Shown: piece after piece, positions 25,945 through 56,215 of the stretch
How the letters are laid out: each line of letters begins with the position of its first letter
Numbering within the stretch: the first letter of the stretch is position 1
Source: Lepidurus packardi
Lineage: Eukaryota > Arthropoda > Branchiopoda > Notostraca > Triopsidae
Direction: 5' to 3'
DNA length: 64,000 nt
Assembly: GCA_023053545.1 (NCBI GenBank)
Contig: JAKZAN010000007.1
Span: 992,001 to 1,056,000, forward strand
Program-made: the position numbers and the translations under genes
The notes under the pieces: generated by a model
What the model was told of the DNA's origin: nothing
The model's database searches: none
The model's input: the letters and a program-made list of their open reading frames with translations, nothing else

Positions 25945-28773
25945 GTAACCAGCTATAATGCTAACTTGTCTGTTCTGTTCAAATAAGAAGGTTGTGCTGT
26001 CAAGGATAGTCAATTCCTCTGGGGAATTGATACAAGTCGAAAGTTTTTGATGGATTGGATTGGGAACTAATTTGCATAGCGAAGGAACGCTCCCAACCTT
26101 TTTTTCGGCTCGAAAAAATGGGAATTATAGAATTATTCACAATTTTTCCCTTGATAAGATCGACGTCAAGCTGAAACCTGCCTACCACCATTAGGCGGGT
26201 GATGACAACTCGCGGGTCGACAGGATTGTCACTTTGCCTTTAAAGGCAAGGTGTTGCCATTTGTGCAGTGAGTCGGAATGTTTCAAAATTCCAACATAGG
26301 TCTGAATCACACACACATATCAAGAAAGTGGTCCACTACCAGCCGATTATTCCGCCAAAACTTTGGTTCCGCCATGTCTAAAGTTTCTTGTTTTGTAAGC
26401 TTGTAGTTGGAGATGATAAGCCCCGTCTCGTAAAGCTTCGCAAGTGTGCGGTTTCGAGTCATTTGAAAAGAAAAAGGCCTTTTCGAGAAGCGTAAAAAAA
26501 TTGTGTGGAGGTGGTCTGATTAGCAATCGGGAATCAGTTAAGAGAGTAAAGGAGAGAAAGGAGAGACAAAGGGCTGTGTTGTGCTTATACCTTGAACACT
26601 GCTTGTGGTTTGGGAGAGGAGAACAGAAGACGAAGAAGAAAAAACATCCCCAGGTTCATAATTTACCATTATCAGCATCATTTGTCCGCCACACCAAAAG
26701 GAAACTCGGCATTGCTAGTTCGGAATCGAGAGAGGGGAGAAAGAGAGGTTTCCGGTGTGACAGATGACCTGTGCACCTATAAGCCAGGCAGGTTTCAAAG
26801 TTTTAAGAGTTGAAGCAGAAAGCGATGGTTATCAAAGATCCCTTTAAGAGTCTTCTACATGCCAAGAGGTATGTCGTTCGTATTCTTCTACACCGTACTT
26901 ACCCCTGCCTCAGCCGTGTTTAGATCTGTTGTGTGCGCCGCATCTCGCAGACTTTTATCAGAGGCGAGGATCCTTATAAGGCACCACATCTTTTTTACCG
27001 TGGGGTTTGGTACCGTATAGTTCTATAGGCCACTCGGCATGGCAATAACATGGGGAACTGTGACACACCCGTTGTGGCTGAAAAAGAAGTGGTAAAAAAT
27101 GCGACATTATATGCCCCAATCAAGGGACTTTTGTTTGCTTGTTTAGACTTGTGGGAGTCCATCTTTGCACATCACACACAATAGATGCCAACTGATCCTC
27201 CGTGAACTCCATAGAGACAACTTAGAGCTGTTTGTTCTGCTCCTTTTACGATAAAGAAAGTCTGATAATCCTTTGGGGGGTCAATGTAAAGTGCTCGACT
27301 CAACTCCTCTAATTATTTCCTCAAGCTAAGCTTTCAGTGAGACGCTGTTATTGATAAGCGAGATGATTTTTCTTCCAGTCGTTAGGGTTTGAGCTTGAAA
27401 AGCATTTACATGTTGAATTGATTTGAATGTGGTCTTGGTCCCATAACCAGCGAGATTTCCACCCAGTTTGCGGGAGCCAACGAGCTTTTTTTTCTCTTTC
27501 TTTTTTCAATCTTGTACACACTGAAAGCCTTCAAGTAAGAAAAAATGAATTCTTAATGAGTGGTCTGTTTTTATCTTTTGTAAACGCCCCATTCGGCAAG
27601 ACCATAGTTTTCTTTTCTTTTTTGATGGTCCTTTAAGCAAATAGGAAGCTCATTCTCTTAGCATTTTCTTTCGTCTTACATTGCGTCTCGCTCTCCCTCT
27701 CTCCTCTCTCTCGCGTGAGAGGAAAACCATGGATGTGTGTATAATAGCGTCCAGGGTTACATGTCAGTTTTTCTGGTGCCTTAGCATCGCAGTTGACATT
27801 TTTAGTAGTTTTTGGTCTGCGTGAAAAGCATTCCCGCGGCCATTTAGAGCGAACCGGACCACATGCACGACTGCGGCTGTATAGCAGAGAAATTATGCCT
27901 GATAGTCATTTCCTCGACATTGGTTATATAGCGTGCAGACCTCTTTGATTGTGCAGATCTGGACGAACGGCTGGGACGACTAACCGGCGCCGCATTTTAG
28001 TGGGTGTTATTGTTAATGGTGAAGATTTTGAAATATGCCCGAGCTTTTGCTCACTGGGGTGAGATATCAGATCTTGTCCGCGGGATTGTCCCCACTCTTC
28101 ATGTAAAAGACTGTTTTTAAAAAGTGCCTGTCCCCGTTTGCATGAAATACTGTTTGTTGACTTTGTTTTGGCGAGGAAAATCTTGGCAACGCTGGCTTTT
28201 CCTTTCCAAAAAGGCAGAATAAGTCCAATGAATTAGAGTTAGGATGCTTCTCGGTGATATATGCAGCGCACTTTCTTGTTATTCCAAATGAATTCCAAGC
28301 GTTTTGCACCTCCGCTGTATAACTGCCCATGGAAACCATAAGTTAGCATGATGAGAAAGTTGCATAGCATAGTAAAAAGGAGCCCCCGAAAGCTATGCGC
28401 CCGCAGAAACAATCCGTTATCCGTAGGTTGTCAACAAAAGCCACGTTCGTGAAGCTTTTGTAGTAGAACCAGCAGGTATAGGGTACCGTCAGGCGCTTCC
28501 TCTAAGTACAGGTACCCTGCTAAGAAGAATTATGTGAATTCTAAAACGCAATAGACTGCGAGAATAAATTGGTGAAAGTACCCTAGACGAATTTTGATTC
28601 TATTTTTCTCTTTCTTTGTATGATGTTTTTCAATCCGAGAACGAGCAAGATCTGATATCCAAACCCGTGTGTTATAGCCCGAATAAAAACCGTAATAAAG
28701 AACGAACAAACTGGACAGTGGACAGGAATAAAGGAATAAGCCCCGGTTAGAGTTACAATCCAAGTTAGTGACC
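25945..28773. other. Agrin alternative-start region, between first exons C and D
   Basis: No supported exon. An ATTTGCAT octamer at 26070-26077 and a CT-rich tract near 27688-27718 are the only structure noted. Confidence 0.5.
27688..27718. repeat. CT-rich low-complexity tract
   Basis: Repeated CTCTCC and CTCTCT units between agrin first exons C and D, with a similar tract near 24235-24275. Simple sequence; no function inferred. Confidence 0.55.
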
Positions 28774-29359
28774 ATGAAATCGAAAAACAGCTTTGGATGG
28801 TTCATTGTTATGGTTTTCCTACGGCCGGGAATGTTATTGTCCCATCCGTTTGACAAACGCGAACGGTTAATCCTGGAGCAGTGCGAGTTGCAAAAAGCCA
28901 TAGACCAACGAATTCGAGAGGCTCAGGTGGCATTTACGGGAGTCATTGAAAAGTTAATTGTCCCACCGATCTTAGGCGGAGAGAGTTCCTTGAATTCAAA
29001 TGCCACCATCACCCCGCCATTCCATTCCACTTTGAAGGGCGACGACTCTCGGGTTGTGACGTCGTCAGCCAGTGTGCAGTTACAAGTGCGGATCAAGCGA
29101 GTCTTAAAAGGGCCATTCGTTATAGGAAGAAACCTCATCGCAATAGTTCAAAGCGTCCAAGATGATCCCACTTGCCCCAGCTTTTTCAAGCTGCGTGATA
29201 CCAAAATCTTTTTTGCCAAATTGCTCGGCGACCCGCGACATAATGGCTCACTTCCTTACCTCCGTTTGGGATTAACGTCGAATCTAATGCATGTCACGCT
29301 GAAAAACTTGCAAAAAGCTCAACAAGCTGCTATTTGCCTGTCCCAGGACGCCTTTAAGG
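28774..29359 (+). CDS. AGRN: Agrin alternative first exon D: signal peptide plus NtA domain
   Basis: Fourth NtA-type start, 195 residues from the ATG at 28774 (preceded by GTGACC). A short basic start and the hydrophobic run FGWFIVMVFL give a signal peptide. NtA landmarks: Cys37, AQVAFTGVIEKL (about 50-61), VRIKRVLKG, Cys134, RDTKIFFAKL (141-150), and NLMHVTLKNLQKA (170-182). It is closest in length and pattern to vertebrate NtA (DTRIFF, LMRITLRNL). NAT and NGS are sequons. An additional cysteine (AICL) near the end matches the cysteine after the helix in vertebrate agrin (VEFC). The exon ends TTT AAG G|GTATGA in phase 1, so it joins 35211 as aspartate. Confidence 0.87.
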
Positions 29360-32300
29360 GTATGAAACGCTGTTATGTGACAGAAATGACCAGCTTTTTC
29401 TGGTCAAGAAAACGAGTTGTCAAATTTTTTTTTTGTGTCAATCGAGTTTTTGGTATGTGCTTCGACAAGATATCGTACTAGACCGGTTTATACAACTGGC
29501 CGCTTCTTTGATGGTCCGATTTATGGCAACAGTGACTAATTGCTGTGATTTGGCCCCATAACATGCCGGCGTCCACAATGTTGGCGCCCTTGCTGCATTG
29601 TTAAGCGAATAACTGAAAGTGATGGATAGTTTTGTGCTAACAGGGATATCTTAGAGTCGTCGTATACTAAATTTTCCGCTAGCTTTGCCAGTTGTAAAAC
29701 CTCCTTTTATCTCAGGACCCTTGTATATCTGGCTCTCGATACGGGGGTTGTTACGCCAAGGGCGACGAGAAGGATACGAGTGGGATGGGAAGCAGACACT
29801 AGAGAAGAGGAGACAGAAAGCGCTAATTCGTAATTGATGATCCCAATCAATAAGTAAGGGCGAGGCACATAACGTTACGTGCGACCACTTGTTTGGGTCC
29901 ATTCTTTTGAGATGCGCTACAACCTTTTCTACTTAAAATGGTCCACGAAGGGAGCTTACACACAATCACAGGCTCTTAGTGACTCTCCCACCTTTTAATT
30001 GCCAGGAAAGAGACTCATCGTCGACTGCTATGGTTTGGTTTGACGAAACGGCTAAGCCTTTGTCGAACCAAAGGCTATTCACGTAGGTTTTGTTCATAAT
30101 GGCAATTCGATTCACTTTTGGTTTGTAGGAAGCAGTTTATTGAGTAGGAAAAACTGTTAGGGATTCTGACAGCGGAACTAATGGCTCCAATGAAACATTG
30201 TGGGCCCCCCAATTTGTCGTCCACAGCAGGTATCCTCTTTTATGCTATGGTTCTGGTGAAGTATGTGCGTCGTCTCTCCTCCCCCCGCTTTCTACGTCGG
30301 GTTTTTGGATCGGGAACCGTTAAGTGGAAGCACAAACCCAAACAATTTTCGTGTGGTCACTTTAGACCCATTTGCTGAGGGAGTTAAAAGCTGAAGGAGG
30401 ATATCCAGGGCATATCCGTCTTATGTTGGCTTCAAAGAAGGACATTTCGTAATGAGTTTAACGGAGTATTGGCTACGAACGAAAATATCGCCACCATGTG
30501 TTGGCCGTATTCATGGAGAAAAGGACTTGGGCCTAGATTGAAATTGACAGAGTAGGGTGGGCTGGGAAATTATTCAGCTCCAGACTCTACAAACAGCTAA
30601 GGCTAAGTTTAGCTTTTCTGTCATAAACTCAAGCTGTTAGAAATACTGTGACTGCCTATAAAAAGAGGTTAAGAGCTCGAATGGAAAATTTATGACGCAG
30701 GTATCGGCGGTTTTAGTTGGGCGGCACAATAGTGGTAATATTGTACCGCTGATGTCGACTAAAATACAAAGTATGGAACTATATTTTTATCCCACATTTA
30801 AGTAAAAAAGGGTTCACGTTTTAAATTGCGAGCTCTTTTAAATTTGTATGTAAAAATTCTGCAACATATTACTTGGAAGCGTGACAATTTCGAGCAATAA
30901 GTTGGTATGATGTTTATATAGAGCGTTTCAGGGGCTTACCAGGGTTTCTACGTTCGGAATTTCCCAAATGTTTCGTATTCAGTTAATATGCTTAGGTCAA
31001 AACTTGATTAAGCTATTGTGGGTGGCGGCCATTGTTGCTCTTAGCCTTAGGTATCGGTGGACAGGTTAGTCCCGCTTGGAGGAGAGAAACTAGACAAGAA
31101 AATAAGCAAGGAACTGTCAGAGAAAGTTCGACTGGCATGAGCTACTGATTTACGGCGTTCGCAGTTGTCGAGCAGCTTTCTTCTCCAAAAAATTCGCGGC
31201 AAGGTGAAAGAAGTGTTTTGTACCCCATAAGGCGTAAAGCTTCAGACATGTATACATTCTATCAGAAAGTCCTCATTGTAGATTTGTTTGCCTCTTCGAG
31301 ATAAATTATCCAAACAGAAGATTGGGTTAATTCAGGTAAGACGACATGTTTCAGTTATCCTAAACTTTCATGGACCCTATATTTTATCCCTGAAGTCATT
31401 CATCGGCGTTCAGGTATTTGGACCGAGGTAATTTGAATAGGTTTTCATTTTGTCTTGACTCATTCTTTTGTTGAAACCTAATTAATAGCGCTGGCTTAGA
31501 AGAGGGGAAAAAGAAGGGAACATTGTGTAGGTTAACCACAACTTAAATTTAACCTTCAGTGTTTCACACACCCCGCCAATGTACTATATTGATGGATGAA
31601 TTGGTCTTGTTGGCTTGATGGATTTTCATTATTTGGTTCTTCCTTTTTCTGCCGAGCCTTAGTACAGGAGTTGGGTATTTTCCAATACATCAGGCCAGGG
31701 ATCTTGGTAGAAAGGGTTAGAGCCGAAGAGTAGTGCAGTTAATTTGGCTTGGTGGTCAGGCGGAGGGTGTGTCAGGGCTTATATTTGGTCTGTAAAGAGG
31801 CTAATGGCGACCAAAATCACTCTAGGCAGACCGTTGCTCTGAAAAATCGAAAGCGTCCCGGTTTCTTCTTTTTGCTGCTGGGCGACTATCATTAGGGGGA
31901 ATAAAGATCGTTATACATTGAACCTATTACAGATCTGGGCAGTAGCCTTCTTTACGCCCCTTTTTTTCCTCATTCGCACATTGGCAGAGGGAGACGGTAG
32001 GTAAGAAGACAACAGTATTGTGTCGCAACAAAACTATCTAGTCGTTCTCCGGAGACTCGAATTTTTTTGGTTAAGTGGTTTTTGCTTCGTGCTAACAGGA
32101 AAAAAATGCATGGAATTCCATAGCGTTTTAGTCCGGACCGGAATACATTTTGTGTTTCCAGGTTTTTGGTGTTAAACGGTTTTCACTGTCGTCTTTAACA
32201 TCCACCCAAATTATCGCTATTGTCCCTTCAATTCTCCGTTGTGCGAAGTAAATACGAATCTGCTTCTATCGCGCATCATTTTCTGTCAGTCCTGTTATGC

Positions 32301-34957
32301 GTTTCCAACGAAAACAGCGAGCATTCTTGTAATCTGGAGTACAATTCGATTAATCTTGTTTTGAAGCTTAGTTGGACTTTGTCTGATGCCGGAGTTTTCT
32401 TCACGTTTAAGACTGAATGTAGAGGGAGAAACAGAAGACTGTGGGAAGCTACCTATTATACCTACGACGTCTTGTTTGTTTTGAACTTTTTTTTTACCAA
32501 TCGAGTGTAAGACGAGCTAGTGCAGTCTATTTTAGCCTTCGCAATCAAGTTACTTATACGCCAAGCCCGAGACTATTACTGTTAGTAATGCTGCCAAGGT
32601 AATTAGATTATATGGGAAAGGGATTTGGTGACGCGGGAAATTGGAGGAATCGCGGAGTCGTTAGATGTTGCTAGGACCGGAAACAAACCAGGCTGTACGT
32701 ACCAGAGAGAGCAAAGATATCGGGGGTTCTCCCTATTTTCCAAATGGAAAAGCAAGCGGAACTCGATAAATGGCTTCCGCGCCTACGTGTCAAATTTATT
32801 TCTGGGGAAACTTTTCATTTTCGTTAGTTTCTATGTATTCTATCGAGGAACATAACATGTTTTTCTTCAAGTTTTTCTGTTTAACGAAAAGTCGAAGAGG
32901 TGAAATGGTGTTTTTTGTTATACGTAAAGCTCGTTAATAAGCAAATACTTGTGCTTGGTTTCTGGAAGAAATTCGAAAAGAGAATTACGTTTCTTTTTAC
33001 GTGATTTGTTCCGCTCTTCGAAACAATTAGAATTGGGAACTAACAGCTTGTTGGCACAAGACGGCTCTGCAAAGAAAGGGGAGTTTCTAACTTTCTTGCA
33101 TGGCTAAAGACGCATAAGATGTGAAGCTCGTATTTCGAATAAAATTCTCAGAGTAAAAGGCTCAGTGCGCCGACAAAAGAGCGACAAATGTCTTTGTTCG
33201 GAGGGCAACAAGCGTGAGATTTGTCCAGAGAGATGCTTATTCTAGACGGATGACGTATTTCAATGGAGATTATACCAAATTGTGCTTTTCTTCTCAAAGA
33301 AAAAGTTTCTAATGAAAATACACGTTTTCCGTCCACAATATTTTGCACAGAAAAAGGAATAACTTGCCATAGTTCTTACATTCTGTGAATCCTACGAGGC
33401 CTTTTTTGTGGTATGATACTTTTGATAGTTTATACCCAAATGGCGCAAGTTTAGCACGGGACTTAGGGCTAGATGATACATATAATCACCTTGACAAGCT
33501 CTAAGCTATCTAGCTTCCTGTTCTTTTTTTGCTGTCTTTTTCAAAGATTGAAAGCAAAATGTTCCTGGGGGAGCAAAGTGCCCAGCGAGTAGTCCCAAAC
33601 TTGCTGCACTCAGCTTTAACAGGCTTGGCAAAACAGGACAGAATGCTTTGGTTATTTTGTCCAAAGCAACCTAACTTGATACTTAGAGAATTATTGAACT
33701 CAGTGCACACGAGTATGAGCATGCACTTAGGATGCACGTTCCTCTGCCCCTTCCAGAAACTCAATTTGCGTATTCAGAATTGCTGGTCCTTTCCATACTT
33801 GGGCGCTTTCTATACTATCTAAAGGGGCTTGCACTCGACCTATCGCACTCGATGCGAAAAACGCGTAATTCCTGTCACCGTGACCAGCATACGTGCCACG
33901 GTACATTGCAGTCAAAGCCATTGGGGGGAACCGAACAAGTGTGACTGGTTTTCCGCCTTGTTAATGTGTTAGGGTTAATTAGGATGTGTAATGTTTGCCC
34001 ATAAACAAACTTACGACTTCCTATTTAGTTGTGTCTCAAGCCTTTCGATCGCGTTCCGTATAGTGGTGCATGGGTGCCCCCCTTGCTGCCTTGCTCTCGT
34101 TCTCTTCGAGCTGCAGCAAGGCAGTTACTACTGTAAGCCCTTCACGTTCTATAGCATGCTCGAGGATCATTCAGAGTCCGACTCTGACCGGAACAAGTCG
34201 AGCACCCTGTGAAACATGTGTCAACCCTATTCTAGTGGTGTGATCCCATAGCAATCCTAAGTTTAAACGCCCCCTTTCTGAAGCAGTGGCTTAATTTCTT
34301 CACGCTATTGCAAGTTGTGAAGTTGCGTCACCAAGTGTGTGATACTCCACTTGGTGTTCGCGGTTTTTCAAAAGCCCCGTTTGAGACAATTTATGTATTT
34401 TTTTAATGGTTTATTGCGTTATAAAATGCGATAGTGGAAAGGGCGTAATATGTAAAGGTTTTAGAGTATATCCCAGGGAAATTACCGTACCGTAAGAATG
34501 TCCCCATCGCTGTGGTCAAGTTCTCAGTGAAAAGAGCGCGTTTTCCTTGCAGAAATCTCTACTACTGCTACTACTACTACTGTCCGCTGGGTGTTATGGA
34601 GTGTCGTAATAGTTTGCGAAGCGCGGGACAGTTGTGCGAGTATATGTCCGTGCCCGTATATCATTAGGAACTGCTTGCGAAGAGCTAGTGACAGGCGTGA
34701 AATGAAAATTTGTCGCCGCCAATGATAAAGCCCGTGCTGCTGGCTACACACCAGCTGTGCCTGTGAAATATATGGTTCACTTGTATAGATTGACTCATTT
34801 TCTATCTTTTTTCGCTTCGTTCTTCGTACCTTGTTTCTTTTTCTTCGGGATGCAATTTCTTCGGTTTTGGTGTGAGCAAAAGTCCGGGTCAAAGCCTATA
34901 ATACGCGGATCTGTGTGTTGACAGTTCAAGCAATGTTAAGAAGAATAGTACTGGACC
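29360..34957. other. Agrin alternative-start region, between exon D and the transmembrane start
   Basis: 5.6 kb without a supported exon. Several 60-120 codon frames occur on both strands, none with a signal peptide, NtA motif or phase-1 donor that would make a further start. The sequence TATAATA lies about 60 bp before the ATG at 34958, but is only weakly placed for a promoter. Confidence 0.5.
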
Positions 34958-35123
34958 ATGAAATCCAAGGCAGGTCGAAGACATAGCGCTGTCGGAGTTG
35001 ACCTGCCCAGTCTCGGTTTATCTCCACTAACTGACCGTCAGCAAAAGAAATGGCTGGCAATTGCTGTTGCGTTGACAGTTATTGCGGTGACCATTATAGG
35101 ACCTGCCGTTTTTCTCTTGCTTC
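34958..35123 (+). CDS. AGRN: Agrin alternative first exon E: type II transmembrane anchor (TM-agrin)
   Basis: Encodes 55 residues that replace the NtA domain. A cytosolic N-terminus with basic residues (KSKAGRR, RQQKK) is followed by one hydrophobic segment at about 32-55, WLAIAVALTVIAV onward, with no signal-peptidase-like site. Positive charge before the segment predicts type II topology, so the whole of agrin would be outside. It ends TTG CTT C|GTGCGT in phase 1 and splices over an 87-nt intron to 35211, giving histidine. Vertebrate agrin has the same arrangement: a short TM exon alternative to the NtA exons, joining a proline-rich linker. That the sequence lies immediately before the first constant exon strengthens the call. 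Confidence 0.82.
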
Positions 35124-35210
35124 GTGCGTGCTTAACTTTGCTCTTAACAAACCATTTATTAAATTAATCCTGGTTATTGATCTACGAATTTGATTTGATT
35201 TTTCTTACAG

Positions 35211-48867
<13,657 letters not shown>

Positions 48868-51443
48868 TTACTTAAGTAAATACATGTACATGACTTTAGT
48901 CGAGAGGTTGTTAAGGCTATATTTATATGAAATGAAAGTCATGTGCAAAATTCACTCTTGATCGCCTTGATTCATTTGTCGAATAGCCGTGTGCAACGAA
49001 GATGAGGGACCTAAAATACATTCTATTTAAAATGTTTGAAATGCGCGCCGGTTTTGAGTATCGATAATCAGAATGTGATACTACGATTAAATCCGTAGTT
49101 CGATTTACGATCATTAATATTGCAGCAGCCAGTTGCGCACCAGGATCTGACAATAAGTGGAAACACAGTCGCAGAGGAGGGAAGCAAGTGTTTTCTGTTT
49201 TGGTTGGGTGTGCAAGTGTACAAGAGCTAGTTTTGTGTAATCCAAAGTAAACGTAAGTTGAGCAGCTTGTGCAGCGTGTTAGGATTGGAACGTTGTACGT
49301 AATTGGGAAGGAATACCACTGCTTTATTCACATTTTAAAGAGGTAGGTCAAGTGCACATATCCTGGGTCGTTAACTTCTGTCGTTCTGTTGCACAATCAT
49401 GTCATATTTCTAGCTGACAGAGTTGATGTCATTTCCGCTGGTCTGAGCCTAGTTGTGTTAGCTTTCTGTAGACGAAGGCCTTAGTTAGAACTTTCCTTAA
49501 CGTTTTGCGTTTCAAATGAGTCTTTTTAAGTACCACATCAGCAGGGAGAAAAACGAAGTACCAGAAAAACAATAAGGTATAGCTTAGATAGCCGTTGCTT
49601 TATTCACTCTATTTTAAGGCACTTACGCCTTCAAGAACATAACAGAGTGGCTACACCTGCAAAGATAATAAACAAATCGCAACTTACGTAATGCGTGGTT
49701 CCAAAACTAGTTAGTTTTTGTCTTACTCATTCAGTCAACGAGCGACCCAGCATTCCGCCATAGCAAACATACATACTACGATAGAGGTCTAGGCTAGCTG
49801 TTACGAACCATACGGAAAAAAACAAAAAACTATCTTTCATACGGCAGCAAGTATGGCTTTGCCGTACGGAACCGTTCTGCCTCAGCCCGAGTCAAAGTCG
49901 ATTATTCTGACTAAACGTTGGATTGTGTCCTGAAACGACGTCGTCTTTAAAAGGGGAGAGAAAATCTCACATCCTTTTTAGGAGTGATGAAAATGAATAA
50001 CAGTCAGCAAAAACATCCTAAGAATAGTCTCACTTTTCTGTGTTTGCATTGTTTTTAATTACCACCCTCCTTCTTTTGTAACACCATGCATCGTTAATCC
50101 TGGTTTCTAATTACTGCCATCCTAACATCGTAGCAGGTCTCTTTTTCCCTCTCTTTTTTTATCTCTCTTGCCTTGTAGTGTAAATGAAAGCAGATGAGCT
50201 GCGTTAAAGAAATGAGCGTATGGCTATTTGGGTGGGTAAACGTTGTTAAATTCGTACATAATTCCAAGCGCCACAATAGTTTACAGGAAAGATTAATCCA
50301 TTTACCCCAAGTTCCCTTTCAATATAGTCACGTAGTCGTGCTACTGTTGCTTATTCCGTGATCCTCGTTATGTGTCGGGGAAAAAAATAGTTTTTATTTC
50401 ATGTTACACGATGCACCGAATTTTCGCCCGTATTGAAAAACAATATTGTCGTTTGTACTTGGGTTGCCATGGAAGTATTTTTACTGTATCTTACTTCGCA
50501 ACTACAATTGGATCGCATGTATTGTGTGGCAATTCAGTGTAAACCGTAGCAACCGTTCGCAACAGTCATCTGGTCATCTTTTTTCTTGTCACCGGGCATT
50601 TTTAATTCGATTAAAGTTCCTGTTTTTTTATTCTGAAGCGCCTCAAAGTGTATTTGTAATGCGTACCACATGTGTTCCGACCTTGAGATCGACAACCATG
50701 AAAACACATAGCACGAAAGAATGGCAAGGACGGATAGCCCGTATGACATTCAAATTCATACTATGGATTAAGTCGATACACGCTTGAGAGTAAGGTAGCT
50801 TCCTGTTCATAGCCTTGCAAGGAAAACACCCGTCCGTATAGTATGGAATGTTTGGGAAATTCGACAGTGGATCTAGTGCTATGGAATTAATTCCTCTTCC
50901 TGATGCGTCACAGGGCTTGTTTCCTTTGATATTACGTTGGTGCACTCGACGCTAGGACAGCTTATTCTCCTTTGTGATGACGTCTATTATTTCCTGAAAG
51001 CGTCGTCATGCGGTTGTGTGAATTTAATAGAATATATTTGCCCAAAAGATCGATGTACATTTGCATACAAGCCGAGTTATTGACGTGGGTTTTTCCTTGT
51101 TATTCGAGACAGTGACTTCTAGGGGAAACTGTCTTGGTACCTATTGCTCTCCACCTTGACATTGTCGGTCCGCGGTACAGGTCGTCTACCTGTGACCTCC
51201 TTTCCAAAGGAGGGTGTTTTTCCGCAATCTAGCGTAGCTGGTCTAGCTGTATAGTTATGAAGACAGAAAAAAAGTCCCGTTCTGTCACAAAGAGATACAT
51301 GAACGATTTCCTATATTGCTTTTTTACGCTTTATGAACATTTTTAGTTCAGTTTTTTTGTACTTTTCTAGGTTACTATTTTAAATTTAAATTTAGTTTTT
51401 TCTGTATCGCCCCGTTTTCTTAGATGCTTTTATAGAGCTGAAC
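48868..51443. other. Intergenic between agrin and the Draper-like gene
   Basis: Holds the agrin 3' UTR and the promoter of the next gene. AATAAA at 49667-49672 is the first clear polyadenylation signal after the agrin stop, about 800 bp on. Short frames are not convincing. ATTTGCAT at 51059-51066. Confidence 0.5.

Positions 51444-56215
<4,772 letters not shown>

Larger units (their letters stand above)
14987..26077. promoter_or_regulatory. Cluster of eight POU-type octamers (ATTTGCAT) around agrin NtA starts B and C
   Basis: Exact octamers at 14987, 15748, 18570, 20410 (reverse), 22833, 23222, 23587 (reverse) and 26070. About 0.3 would be expected by chance in 11 kb counting both strands with equal base frequencies; the AT-rich background raises that somewhat. 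ATTTGCAT is the recognition sequence of POU/Oct transcription factors. The site at 15748 is about 100 bp before the ATG of first exon B. A regulatory role is inference. Confidence 0.45.
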
